From Planctomycetaceae bacterium (GTDB taxonomy: Bacteria > Planctomycetota > Planctomycetia > Planctomycetales > Planctomycetaceae): a stretch of DNA of 9,766 nt. How positions within the stretch are numbered: position 1 is the first letter of the stretch; every line of letters starts with the position of its first letter. The position numbers and the translations under genes were made by a program. This document shows, piece after piece, positions 1-5,947 of the stretch. Location: assembly GCA_947463775.1 (NCBI GenBank), contig CANHVD010000177.1, positions 1 to 9,766 of the forward strand, read 5' to 3'. Under the pieces are notes generated by a model. The model ran no database searches. It saw nothing but the letters and a program-made list of their open reading frames with translations, and was not told the origin of the DNA.

Positions 1-543
1 AACCACGCCTACTTCAATCTCGCCGGTGAAGGCAGCGAGACGGTGCTGAACCACAGTCTGCGACTGAATGCCGACAACTACACCGTATCCGATGACACGA
101 TGATTCCAACCGGGGAAATTGCCCCTGTCGAGGGCACAGATCTCGACTTCCGCAAACGAACAGTGATCGGTAAACGCATCGAATCAATCGGCAAAACAGC
201 TGCGATCGGCTATGACCATAACTTCGTATTGAATCCACGCGAAGAAGGCAAGACGATGACTCTTGCAGCCATTGTTGTCGAAAAAGAGTCCGGTCGCCGC
301 ATGCTTGTCATGACGACCGAACCGGGCATTCAGTTCTACTCCGGAAACTTCCTGAAGGGTCAGAAGGGCAAAGGCGGAAAGACCTATGCCCACCGCAGTG
401 CTCTGTGCCTCGAAACACAGCACTATCCGGACTCGGTGAATCACGAGAATTTCCCGACGACAATTCTGAAGCCGGGCGAGAAGTACGAATCAAAAACAAC
501 CTACACTTTTGAGATCGAGAAGCCTGAACCTGCTAAGAACTGA
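1..543 (+). CDS. galM: Aldose 1-epimerase (galactose mutarotase), 3' part only
   Basis: The reading frame is open from base 1 and ends at the TGA at 541-543, giving the last 180 residues of a protein whose start lies outside the window. Family members interconvert alpha and beta anomers of galactose or glucose, feeding the Leloir pathway. Visible family motifs are NHAYFNLAG at residues 1-9, where His2 matches the catalytic acid histidine; GYDHNFVL at 70-77, where Asp72 matches a substrate-binding aspartate; and LCLETQHYPDS at 135-145, where Glu138 matches the catalytic base. The C-terminal NFPTTILKPGE and the closing beta strand TTYTF are also typical. Family members are about 340-380 residues, so roughly half is missing here because of the window edge, not a break in the gene. 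The GTG at 43 is an internal valine codon and not the start, since the catalytic histidine lies before it. Identification is firm; sugar preference cannot be read from the sequence. Confidence 0.93.
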   Translation, partial: NHAYFNLAGEGSETVLNHSLRLNADNYTVSDDTMIPTGEIAPVEGTDLDFRKRTVIGKRIESIGKTAAIGYDHNFVLNPREEGKTMTLAAIVVEKESGRRMLVMTTEPGIQFYSGNFLKGQKGKGGKTYAHRSALCLETQHYPDSVNHENFPTTILKPGEKYESKTTYTFEIEKPEPAKN

Positions 544-890
544 GCCTCTACGGATTTGGTTCGAAATAGTATCCTTGAATGGTGTGCCTGCGTTCGCCGC
601 GGCGAACTTGTCACACCCTACAAATTCCAACGTTTTTCTGTAGGGTGCGAAAAGTGAGCGTCAGAGAACGCAGGCACACCGGTTGTATCTTCTCTTGAGC
701 CGGATGTTGTTTCGGGCCTGTTCCTAACTCGTTTGGTCTCTCGGCTTGATATCGAACGAATCGCTCATGTTGTTGGCGATCTGCAACTCGTGAACGACTT
801 GAGCATCAACAATAAAGAAATAGTCGACAGAAGTGTCATTCAGCAGCAGGCTGCGGAGAACAGATTTTTCCCAGCCCGCCGGAGAGATTT
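544..890. other. Intergenic gap between the mutarotase and sigma factor genes
   Basis: The first part (581-680) holds a composite inverted repeat, listed separately. The remaining 210 bases up to the sigma factor start contain no convincing gene. A short open frame at 733-969 runs into the sigma factor gene in another frame and has no recognisable protein character. This stretch should carry the sigma factor promoter, but I see no clear -35/-10 pair; planctomycete ECF promoters are poorly defined by eye. Confidence 0.5.
581..680. repeat. Composite inverted repeat made of two 42-bp units
   Basis: The outer arms at 581-594 and 667-680 (ggtgtgcctgcgtt and its exact complement) form a perfect 14-bp inverted repeat. 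A second pair, caccctaca at 614-622 and tgtagggtg at 639-647, gives 9 bp near the centre. Each half can be read as one 42-bp unit: one on the minus strand (622 to 581), one on the plus strand (639 to 680). Both start with tgtagggtg and end with aacgcaggcacacc. The left unit also contains a perfect 14-bp palindrome, ttcgccgcggcgaa, at 593-606. A related unit occurs at 4568-4600, so this is a dispersed family and not a one-off hairpin. It follows the mutarotase stop by 37 bases and could fold as a large cruciform or a transcript-end structure. There is a T5 run inside the loop (633-637) but no U-tract after the outer stem, so a classical terminator is unlikely. There is no coding capacity. Confidence 0.8.
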
Positions 891-1526
891 ATGTGGCCGG
901 AAGGTGAACAGACTCAGGAACTTCTCAAGGGGGTCACTGATGGTGATTCGCAGGCAGTCAATCGCCTGATGGATCGACATCGGGAGGCTGTTCGGCGCAT
1001 GATCCAAATGCGACTCGATCAGGCCGTGGCTCGTCGAGTCGACGCCAGCGATGTCGTGCAGGACGTCCTGATGGAAGCGTCTCAGCGTCTGAAGGACTAT
1101 CTGGCAAATCCGGTGATGCCGTTCCATCTTTGGCTGCGACAATTGGCCAAAGATCGCATCATTGATATGCACCGACGCCATCGAGCCGCTCAGCGCCGCT
1201 CGGTGGATCGGGAGCAAAACATGAGCGGCCTTGGGAACGACGAGCAATCGGCCGCGGATCTAGCGGCTCTGCTGAAAGATGCCGAACTCACACCAGCCGC
1301 AGCCGCGCTTCGCAGAGAAATGGAGCAACGGTTTCTCGTCGCTCTGGATCAACTGGAAGAGAACGATCGCGAAATCGTCGTGATGCGACACTTCGAACAT
1401 CTGGGAAACAGCGAAGTGGCGGAAGCTCTGGGATTATCTCCGCCTGCCGCCGGAATGCGTTACCTCCGCGCCATCCGGCGACTGCGCGAACTTCTTGGCA
1501 GCGATGATGCGTCAATGAGTTCCTAA
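891..1526 (+). CDS. ECF-type sigma-70 family RNA polymerase sigma factor (planctomycete type)
   Basis: A 211-residue protein with the two-domain layout of extracytoplasmic-function sigma factors, which direct RNA polymerase to alternative promoters. Region 2 spans about residues 18-100, with DASDVVQDV at 51-59 (the region 2.2 core-binding signature) and the basic LAKDRIIDMHRRHRAAQRR at 85-103 for -10 recognition. A linker of about 40 residues follows, then region 4 at about 144-203, with LEENDREIVVMRHFEHLGNSEVAEALGLS and a helix-turn-helix ending in RYLRAIRRLREL. The linker pattern (ELTPAAAALRREME) resembles the expanded planctomycete ECF groups often found beside Ser/Thr kinases. Here no kinase, anti-sigma factor or other partner is adjacent: upstream is the repeat, downstream a convergent transporter 19 bases away. 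The ATG at 891 has GGAGAG at 881-886 just ahead, with a rather short spacing of 4. Family assignment is firm; target genes are unknown. Confidence 0.92.
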   Translation: MWPEGEQTQELLKGVTDGDSQAVNRLMDRHREAVRRMIQMRLDQAVARRVDASDVVQDVLMEASQRLKDYLANPVMPFHLWLRQLAKDRIIDMHRRHRAAQRRSVDREQNMSGLGNDEQSAADLAALLKDAELTPAAAALRREMEQRFLVALDQLEENDREIVVMRHFEHLGNSEVAEALGLSPPAAGMRYLRAIRRLRELLGSDDASMSS

Positions 1527-1530
1527 GCAG

Positions 1531-1557
1531 GCGAGCGGCAGGGCGTCAGCCCTCCGA
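1531..1557. repeat. Suspected dispersed repeat overlapping the transporter stop codon
   Basis: The sequence gcggcagggcgtcagccctc lies across the convergent gene junction and contains a small hairpin, agggc(1540-1544)-gtca-gccct(1549-1553). The TGA stop of the transporter lies in its loop. From memory, related GGGCTGACGCCCT-type strings recur between planctomycete genes, but I cannot check this. There is only one copy in the window, so the repeat call rests on that recollection. The stem is too short and lacks a U-tract for a confident terminator call. Confidence 0.3.
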
Positions 1558-2859
1558 GCTCTGCACTCGATCGCCAACAGTCTCGCTCGGCCAAAGGAAG
1601 AGCAGGGCGACCAGCGCAACGACTGGGGCGATGCCGGCGACGGCTAGTCCTGCATCATACGAATGCGTCCGGTCCACGATCTTTCCAAACACCGACTGCA
1701 TCGGTGAAGAAACCAGCCACGCTAATGCTCCCAGCAGGCCGGCTGTCTTCCCCATGTGTCGTTCACTCGTTTCCTGCGACATCGAATAGTAGCAGGGGAA
1801 CAAACCCAGTGAGCCCGCTGCGATAATCAGCAACACAATATAAAGCCCGGGCCCAAGCGGCAGAACGGAAGCCACTGTCGTCAAGGCCGTCAGAGCCGCG
1901 CAGAAGCCAAAGACCAGCATTCGCGATCGATGAGGACTCATTCCTATTTTCGCCATCCAGAGCGTCATAGCTCCTGCCGCAATACAGCCGGCATCAGCCG
2001 CGATGTAGTAGGCGGAGTTAAACAGCAGGGCAGTTTTCTCTGTAGCGCCGCGTCCTTCCTGTAGAAACGCAGGCAGCCATGCTCGAATCAACTGCCATGT
2101 CAGATTGATACAGATCACAACTGGCACCAACGTCCAGAACTTCCGGTTGGTCAGGCATTCCCACAAGAAGCCGGAGTCCTTGGGCATGTCATGGGCTTCT
2201 TCAACTTTTGGCGCCGGCAAATCATCTGCGCGAGTTGAAAACAGCCAGGCCAGAGCCCAGACAACTCCGAGTGATCCGATAATAATGAACGGTGATCGCC
2301 AGGCTCCGGCCGCTTCGTTGTTGCCGACGATCATCAGGATCACCGGTGGCGTCAGAATGGCACCAATTGCACCGCCGCTTTGCAGGATGCTATTTCCCAT
2401 CGTACGTTTGCTGCTGTCGAGTACGATCTTTGTGGTCCGCAGCGCACATGGCCAATGACCGGCTTCGAAAAAGCCCAGCAGAATTCGGCAGACCAGCATC
2501 GATTTATAATCACTGCAGAATCCCGTGAGCACTCCAATTGTCGACCATGCCAGCAGCACAGCCGGATAGAGAAAGCGAACAGAAATACGATCGGAGAGAA
2601 ATCCAAAGAACAAAGATCCGACAGCAAACGACCAGCCAAAACCCCATTCAAGATTCCCGTAGAGTTCATTACTGAGCGACAACTCCCGTGTAATGCGGAC
2701 CTTCAGATTCGCCAGAGTCTGACGATCCATATAGTTGATCATCGTCGCCAGCAGCAGCAATCCACTGATCCACCAAACCCACGTCGACGACCGCGGGGCG
2801 GGAGACTTATCCGCGGACGGCACCTCGGGAGACTCGAAGGTATTATGAGCAGTCGACAT
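1546..2859 (-). CDS. MFS transporter, anion:cation symporter (ExuT/GudP-like) type
   Basis: A 437-residue inner-membrane protein with the twelve-helix pattern of the major facilitator superfamily. A 26-residue polar N-terminus is followed by helix 1, ending in MINYMDRQTLANLKVRI (residues 40-56). The MINY-DRQ signature is typical of the anion:cation symporter group, whose members import hexuronates, glucarate, phthalate and similar organic anions with protons. The loop 2-3 signature GFLSDRISVR is at 86-95. FWTLVPVVICINLTWQLIRAWLP (241-263) opens the second half and also fits the group. Length is normal and the frame is intact. The substrate is not readable; a sugar acid is the best guess. It is transcribed toward the sigma factor (19-base convergent gap) and away from the PQQ-like gene. 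The ATG at 2859 lacks a strong Shine-Dalgarno sequence, but the hydrophilic leader length suits it. A 14-bp palindrome lies 9 bases upstream and may be regulatory. Confidence 0.9.
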   Translation of the reverse strand: MSTAHNTFESPEVPSADKSPAPRSSTWVWWISGLLLLATMINYMDRQTLANLKVRITRELSLSNELYGNLEWGFGWSFAVGSLFFGFLSDRISVRFLYPAVLLAWSTIGVLTGFCSDYKSMLVCRILLGFFEAGHWPCALRTTKIVLDSSKRTMGNSILQSGGAIGAILTPPVILMIVGNNEAAGAWRSPFIIIGSLGVVWALAWLFSTRADDLPAPKVEEAHDMPKDSGFLWECLTNRKFWTLVPVVICINLTWQLIRAWLPAFLQEGRGATEKTALLFNSAYYIAADAGCIAAGAMTLWMAKIGMSPHRSRMLVFGFCAALTALTTVASVLPLGPGLYIVLLIIAAGSLGLFPCYYSMSQETSERHMGKTAGLLGALAWLVSSPMQSVFGKIVDRTHSYDAGLAVAGIAPVVALVALLFLWPSETVGDRVQSSEG

Positions 2860-3195
2860 GCAGCACTTTCTGAGATCTCAGAGGAGGCAGGAAAAATGGC
2901 GGGATGCGCATAATGGTCGTTTCGTGGCACCGCTTCAACGCGCTGTCACTCGAGAATCAATCGATTCGTCCCGAAAAACACCACGAATGTGGCATAGAAC
3001 CTCACCCTGTCGACGCGAAACCGGAACAATACTTCGGAAATTCATGTCCACCGAATGCAAACCAGTGGTTCGACAACCGACTAAGCATTCTGCTTATCCC
3101 GGATCGCATATTCAGCCAGAGTTGGAAAAAGCGGGCGACAGCTTAGACTGGCGGTTCCGGATTCTCTGCTTCCATTACTTCGTGAGGCTGTTGCT
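2860..3195. other. Divergent intergenic region between transporter and PQQ-like gene
   Basis: This 336-bp stretch must contain promoters for two divergent genes. I see a 14-bp palindrome near the transporter start (separate entry). On the plus strand there is a weak promoter-like pair, ttggaa (3122-3127) and tagact (3144-3149), spaced 16 bp and about 46 bases before the PQQ-like start; each box matches the sigma-70 consensus at only four of six positions. Small open frames here (2858-3256, 2904-3146) encode low-complexity basic text without family features, so I do not call genes. Confidence 0.45.
2869..2882. promoter_or_regulatory. Perfect 14-bp palindrome upstream of the transporter gene
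   Basis: The string tctgagatctcaga is a perfect self-complementary 14-mer lying 9 bases before the transporter ATG on the minus strand, so it would lie in the 5' untranslated leader or at the promoter. Position and symmetry fit binding by a dimeric repressor, for example one responding to the transported sugar acid. No regulator gene is adjacent and there is no second copy in the window, so the operator role is inference. Confidence 0.35.
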
Positions 3196-3198
3196 GTG
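3184..3198 (+). promoter_or_regulatory. Ribosome binding site and GTG start of the PQQ-like gene
   Basis: GAGG at 3184-3187 is followed by an 8-base spacer and GTG at 3196. This supports the GTG over the first in-frame ATG at 3256, which would cut into the hydrophobic leader. The frame is open upstream back to a TAA at 3082-3084, but that stretch has no ATG or GTG start preceded by a good site. Confidence 0.55.
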
Positions 3199-4509
3199 CT
3201 GCATTCAACTTTCCAAAAGGCGTTCGTCCGACTGTCTTCCTTCGGCGCACTCTTGATGTGTAGTTCGCTGGGGCTTTCAAATGAGCCCTTGAACGTTGCC
3301 GGGGCTATTGCCGAAGTGGAGCCGATTCAGACAACTCCGACCGATTGGCCGTGGTGGCGAGGGCTGCAGCATGATGGTATCGCCAGCGCGGATCAGAATC
3401 CTCCGGTCAAATGGAGCGACTCCGAAAACATCATCTGGAGCGCACCAGTTCCTGGTCGTAGTCATGGATCACCAATCGTCGTGGGTGATCAGGTTGTCCT
3501 GACAGCTGCTGATCATGATCGCAAATTGCAGTCAGTGCTCTGCTTTGATCGCAAGACTGGCAAGCAGATCTGGGAGACCGTCGTGCACGAAGGCGGACTG
3601 GATATAAAGAACAATGAAAAGTCGTCGATGGCCTCTTCTTCAGCCGCCTGCGACGGCAAGCGATTCTTCGTCAACTTCCTGAACGGTGACTCCGTCTTTA
3701 TGACGGCTCTCGATCGGAACGGCAAAAAGATCTGGCAGACGAAGCTGACCAACTACATCAATCACCAGGGTTTCGGATCTTCTCCACTTCTGTACAAGGA
3801 CCTCGTGATTGGTGTCTCAGACAACAAAGGTGGCGGAGCCGTCGTGGCGATGAATCGAGCGACCGGTGAGATTGTATGGAAGCGGGACCGCCCGGCAAAA
3901 CCAAACTACTCTTCACCAGTCATTTTCAACGTAGCTGGCAAGGATCAAATGTTCCTGATTGGCTGTGACCTGGTGACCAGCCTCAATCCACTCACAGGAG
4001 AAACGATCTGGGAAGTTGAAGGAGCCACAACTGAATGTGTGACAACAACCGTCACCGACGGAAAGCACATCTACACCACAGGAGGCTATCCGAAGAATCA
4101 CGTTTCAGCCGTGGCCGCTGACGGTTCGGGAAAGTTGATCTGGGAAAATCCAACTCGATCCTACGTTCCTTCGCTGCTGACTCGCAACGGCTATCTGTAC
4201 GCGGTGATGGATGCCGGAATCGCCATGTGCTGGAAGAGTGATACCGGTGAGGAAGTCTGGAAGGGCCGACTAAACGGAACCTTCAGCAGTTCGCCGGTGA
4301 TGGTCGGAGACCTGATCTACGCGAGCAACGAAGAGGGCCAGACGTTTGTTTTCAAGGCCTCAACAGAGAAACTGGAGATTGTCAGCACCAATCAACTGGG
4401 CACGAGCGTCTTCTCCACGCCAGTCTTCTGCGGCAATCGCATGTACCAACGCATCGCCGTCGACAAAGACGGGAAGCGTCAGGAGATGTTGTACTGCATC
4501 GGGCAATAG
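3196..4509 (+). CDS. Secreted PQQ-binding-like beta-propeller repeat protein
   Basis: A 437-residue protein with a hydrophobic leader (about residues 10-28, FVRLSSFGALLMCSSLGLS), suggesting export; there is no proper lipobox at Cys22. The mature part begins with TDWPWWRG (49-56), a common opening of planctomycete propellers. It then repeats the tryptophan-docking pattern xTGxxxW: RKTGKQIWET (119-128), RNGKKIWQT (174-182), RATGEIVWKR (221-230), PLTGETIWEV (265-274), DGSGKLIWEN (309-318) and SDTGEEVWKG (348-357), plus a degenerate seventh near 387-397. GSP/SSP strands (91-93, 195-197, 239-241, 365-367) open blades. This gives a seven- or eight-bladed propeller related to BamB and quinoprotein dehydrogenases. 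The calcium and quinone-binding residues of true PQQ alcohol dehydrogenases are not evident and the protein is much shorter, so it is more likely a binding or scaffold propeller than an enzyme. It is a single-gene unit between divergent and convergent neighbours. Function in the cell is unknown. Confidence 0.88.
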   Translation: MLHSTFQKAFVRLSSFGALLMCSSLGLSNEPLNVAGAIAEVEPIQTTPTDWPWWRGLQHDGIASADQNPPVKWSDSENIIWSAPVPGRSHGSPIVVGDQVVLTAADHDRKLQSVLCFDRKTGKQIWETVVHEGGLDIKNNEKSSMASSSAACDGKRFFVNFLNGDSVFMTALDRNGKKIWQTKLTNYINHQGFGSSPLLYKDLVIGVSDNKGGGAVVAMNRATGEIVWKRDRPAKPNYSSPVIFNVAGKDQMFLIGCDLVTSLNPLTGETIWEVEGATTECVTTTVTDGKHIYTTGGYPKNHVSAVAADGSGKLIWENPTRSYVPSLLTRNGYLYAVMDAGIAMCWKSDTGEEVWKGRLNGTFSSSPVMVGDLIYASNEEGQTFVFKASTEKLEIVSTNQLGTSVFSTPVFCGNRMYQRIAVDKDGKRQEMLYCIGQ

Positions 4510-4567
4510 GCACGAGTAGCGAACGGCTTATCGACCATGGTCACACATTTGTTAAGTCTGAGTGTTT

Positions 4568-4637
4568 TGTAGGGTGTGACAAACGAAGCGCCGGCACACC
4601 ATTTTGCGGCCATCTGGTGTGCCTACAGCTTGTCCCA
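4568..4637. repeat. Second copy of the dispersed repeat: two facing half-units
   Basis: The plus-strand half-unit at 4568-4600 begins tgtagggtgtgacaa and ends ggcacacc, matching the 42-bp units at 581-680 at both ends but lacking about 9 middle bases. A more degenerate half-unit follows on the minus strand: ggtgtgcctacagcttgtcc, starting at 4616. The facing ends form a perfect 9-bp inverted repeat, ggcacacca (4593-4601) and tggtgtgcc (4615-4623), with a 13-base loop. It lies in the 152-bp gap between two convergent genes, so the hairpin could end transcripts from both sides, although neither flank has a clear U-tract. The half-units face inward here, the opposite of the first locus. Confidence 0.7.
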
Positions 4638-4661
4638 TTTGAACAAATCCGCCATCGTGGC

Positions 4662-5588
4662 TTAACGACTGGCCATGCGTCGATCGTTCCATGTCGACGG
4701 ACGATTCGTCTCAATCCCATGCAACGGAGATGGTGCACCCTTGCGAGACACCAGTCTTAGCAGGATTCCTGTCTGAATGTCCGCCAGGATTCGATCGTTC
4801 CACGACTCAAACCCGTAGTCCGGTGAAGGATCAAAGACTTCCAGAATTTTGGACTTTCGACAAGTCCCGAGACACACCACAGTGTGACCCACCTCTGTCC
4901 CAAACCCCGACTCAACGGAGTTCTCAGCAGCTTCTCGCTTGAACGTCAGAGCCAGAACTCCCGGAGGATTCTCGCTGCCGGTCAATTGCTTTGGAGTCAC
5001 TTCTTCGACAACGACATCCCATTCTGTTCCGGCCGTCTTGATCTTCAGACCGCGAAAAACACCCAGCCAGTGTGTACCACTGCGAGTTAAACACAACGTT
5101 GCAAGTTCTTCCTCCGTGGCATCGATCCCGTGAAGCCTCAACAGCCCGGCCGCACAGGCGGCGGAGCAGGTTTGCTTAGTCGTCTGGAACTCAAAGATGC
5201 GGCCGGAATGATCAAGCATCCCGCATTCCGGAGCATCGCCCAACAACGGACTGATCAGAGAAAAGCCGCTCAGAAAGCCCAAAGCCGTCGCTAACACTAA
5301 CCGGCGGAAGAACGCTATCGTCTGAGTCTGAATGCAGACACCGATAAAGAAGGCGGCGGCGACCGGCAACCAGTTGCCTAACACAATCGCGTTGGAGAAT
5401 GGCAGAATTCTGGCCAGAACCGGACGGTCCCAGATCCAGAGCATGTAAGCAGCACCGCCAGTGGTCACCAAGGCTAGTGCAAGAACTATCAGAATTCGAC
5501 CACCCCGTTTCTGCAGCCAGGCTCCTGCCATGCAGAACGCGAAACACAGGACCAACATCCCGAGCACGCTAAGTACCAGGTCGAGCAT
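4662..5588 (-). CDS. Membrane-anchored C39-type cysteine peptidase domain protein
   Basis: With the ATG at 5588 the protein has 308 residues. Four hydrophobic segments lie at about 1-24, 31-53, 62-86 and 96-116, followed by a soluble domain of about 190 residues. That domain resembles peptidase family C39 (the bacteriocin-leader peptidases of double-glycine ABC exporters). Gln135 and Cys141 have the usual oxyanion-Gln to catalytic-Cys spacing of six (QTTKQTC), then come GIDATEEELATL (154-165), RSGTHWLGVFRGLK (169-182), His235 in GHTVVCLG and Asp253 in VFDPS, giving a plausible Cys-His-Asp set. The residue after the cysteine is Ser, where C39 enzymes usually have Gly. No ABC transporter domain is fused or adjacent, so it is not a standard exporter; it may process or bind a peptide at the membrane. 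A TTG at 5711 would add 41 residues, but GGAGA eight bases before the ATG and the hydrophobic start favour 5588. It converges on the PQQ-like gene. Confidence 0.75.
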   Translation of the reverse strand: MLDLVLSVLGMLVLCFAFCMAGAWLQKRGGRILIVLALALVTTGGAAYMLWIWDRPVLARILPFSNAIVLGNWLPVAAAFFIGVCIQTQTIAFFRRLVLATALGFLSGFSLISPLLGDAPECGMLDHSGRIFEFQTTKQTCSAACAAGLLRLHGIDATEEELATLCLTRSGTHWLGVFRGLKIKTAGTEWDVVVEEVTPKQLTGSENPPGVLALTFKREAAENSVESGFGTEVGHTVVCLGTCRKSKILEVFDPSPDYGFESWNDRILADIQTGILLRLVSRKGAPSPLHGIETNRPSTWNDRRMASR

Positions 5589-5596
5589 AAGGCTGT

Positions 5597-5601
5597 TCTC
5601 C
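5597..5601 (-). promoter_or_regulatory. Ribosome binding site deciding the C39-like protein start
   Basis: Read on the minus strand this is GGAGA, separated by 8 bases from the ATG whose first base is 5588. This is a good Shine-Dalgarno match and is why I chose this start over the longer TTG start at 5711. That upstream stretch encodes a polar basic segment without homologous features and also overlaps the likely promoter region. Confidence 0.6.
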
Positions 5602-5758
5602 GAATCAGTTTTCGAGAACGAAAAGGCCGACCTCACCTCATGTGGGGCCAACCGGTCAGATCGCCATTTGTGAATTCTGTATGAAGATTGTGCGATTTTT
5701 CTGTGAATCAAACAATATCTTTCATCGTCCTCTGGACCGGAATTAATAGTTAAAAGTC

Positions 5759-5788
5759 AAAAAAGTGGGGGTTTCGTCCATAGCCCCC
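5759..5788 (-). terminator. Terminator-like hairpin on the minus strand, upstream of the C39-like gene
   Basis: Read on the minus strand, GGGGG (5788-5784), a 12-base loop and CCCCC (5771-5767) are followed two bases later by six T (5764-5759) and then more T-rich sequence. This is the shape of an intrinsic terminator with an all-GC but short stem. It points toward the C39-like gene and lies about 170 bases before its ATG, with no minus-strand gene immediately upstream. It could stop stray antisense transcription from the operon side, or act as an attenuator if the C39-like promoter lies further right. Confidence 0.45.
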
Positions 5789-5870
5789 GAACAGCATGTC
5801 ATCACACAAAAATGCGAATTCGCTCCTCAGCCCTCGACGATGTTGCGATCCGCTCGCACAATGACCAACC

Positions 5871-5892
5871 TGGACTGAGGTTTTTCAGTCCA
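5871..5892. promoter_or_regulatory. Operator-like 8-bp inverted repeat before the hydroxyproline operon
   Basis: The arms tggactga (5871-5878) and tcagtcca (5885-5892) are perfectly complementary across a 6-base centre, ggtttt. The element ends 55 bases before the GTG start of the epimerase, where an operator or a leader hairpin would be expected. Hydroxyproline genes in other bacteria are usually substrate-induced through dedicated regulators, but none is encoded here. A binding role is inference. Confidence 0.4.
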
Positions 5893-5947
5893 CGCGGCCA
5901 GTTCAGCATCTTCCAAACGATCTATCCTTGCTTTCCTGAGATACCCC

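Larger units (their letters stand above)
5589..5947. other. Divergent regulatory region between C39-like gene and hydroxyproline operon
   Basis: This 359-bp non-coding stretch contains, from left to right: the C39-like ribosome binding site; a weak minus-strand promoter candidate (ttgttt at 5715-5710, cacaat at 5692-5687, spacing 17), about 100 bases before the ATG; the hairpin with T6 tract at 5759-5788; a 10-bp palindrome, gcgaattcgc, at 5814-5823; and the inverted repeat at 5871-5892. The open frames crossing it (5812-6078 plus, 5827-6192 minus) overlap the operon out of frame and look like shadows. I cannot identify a clear promoter for the operon. Confidence 0.5.

Noticed and set aside
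733..969. 78-residue open frame upstream of the sigma factor
   Set aside because: Runs into the sigma factor gene out of frame, starts at a non-ATG codon with no ribosome site and shows no protein family.
2380..2913. 177-residue open frame on the plus strand
   Set aside because: It lies almost wholly antisense to the well-supported transporter gene and its product is polar and repeat-poor with no family motif.
2858..3256. 132-residue open frame in the divergent gap
   Set aside because: Cys/Arg/His-rich text without domain features; it overlaps the start of the PQQ-like gene out of frame.
5589..5711. N-terminal extension of the C39-like protein from a TTG start
   Set aside because: No ribosome binding site precedes the TTG and the extension is polar and basic; the ATG at 5588 has GGAGA at ideal spacing and begins a membrane helix.
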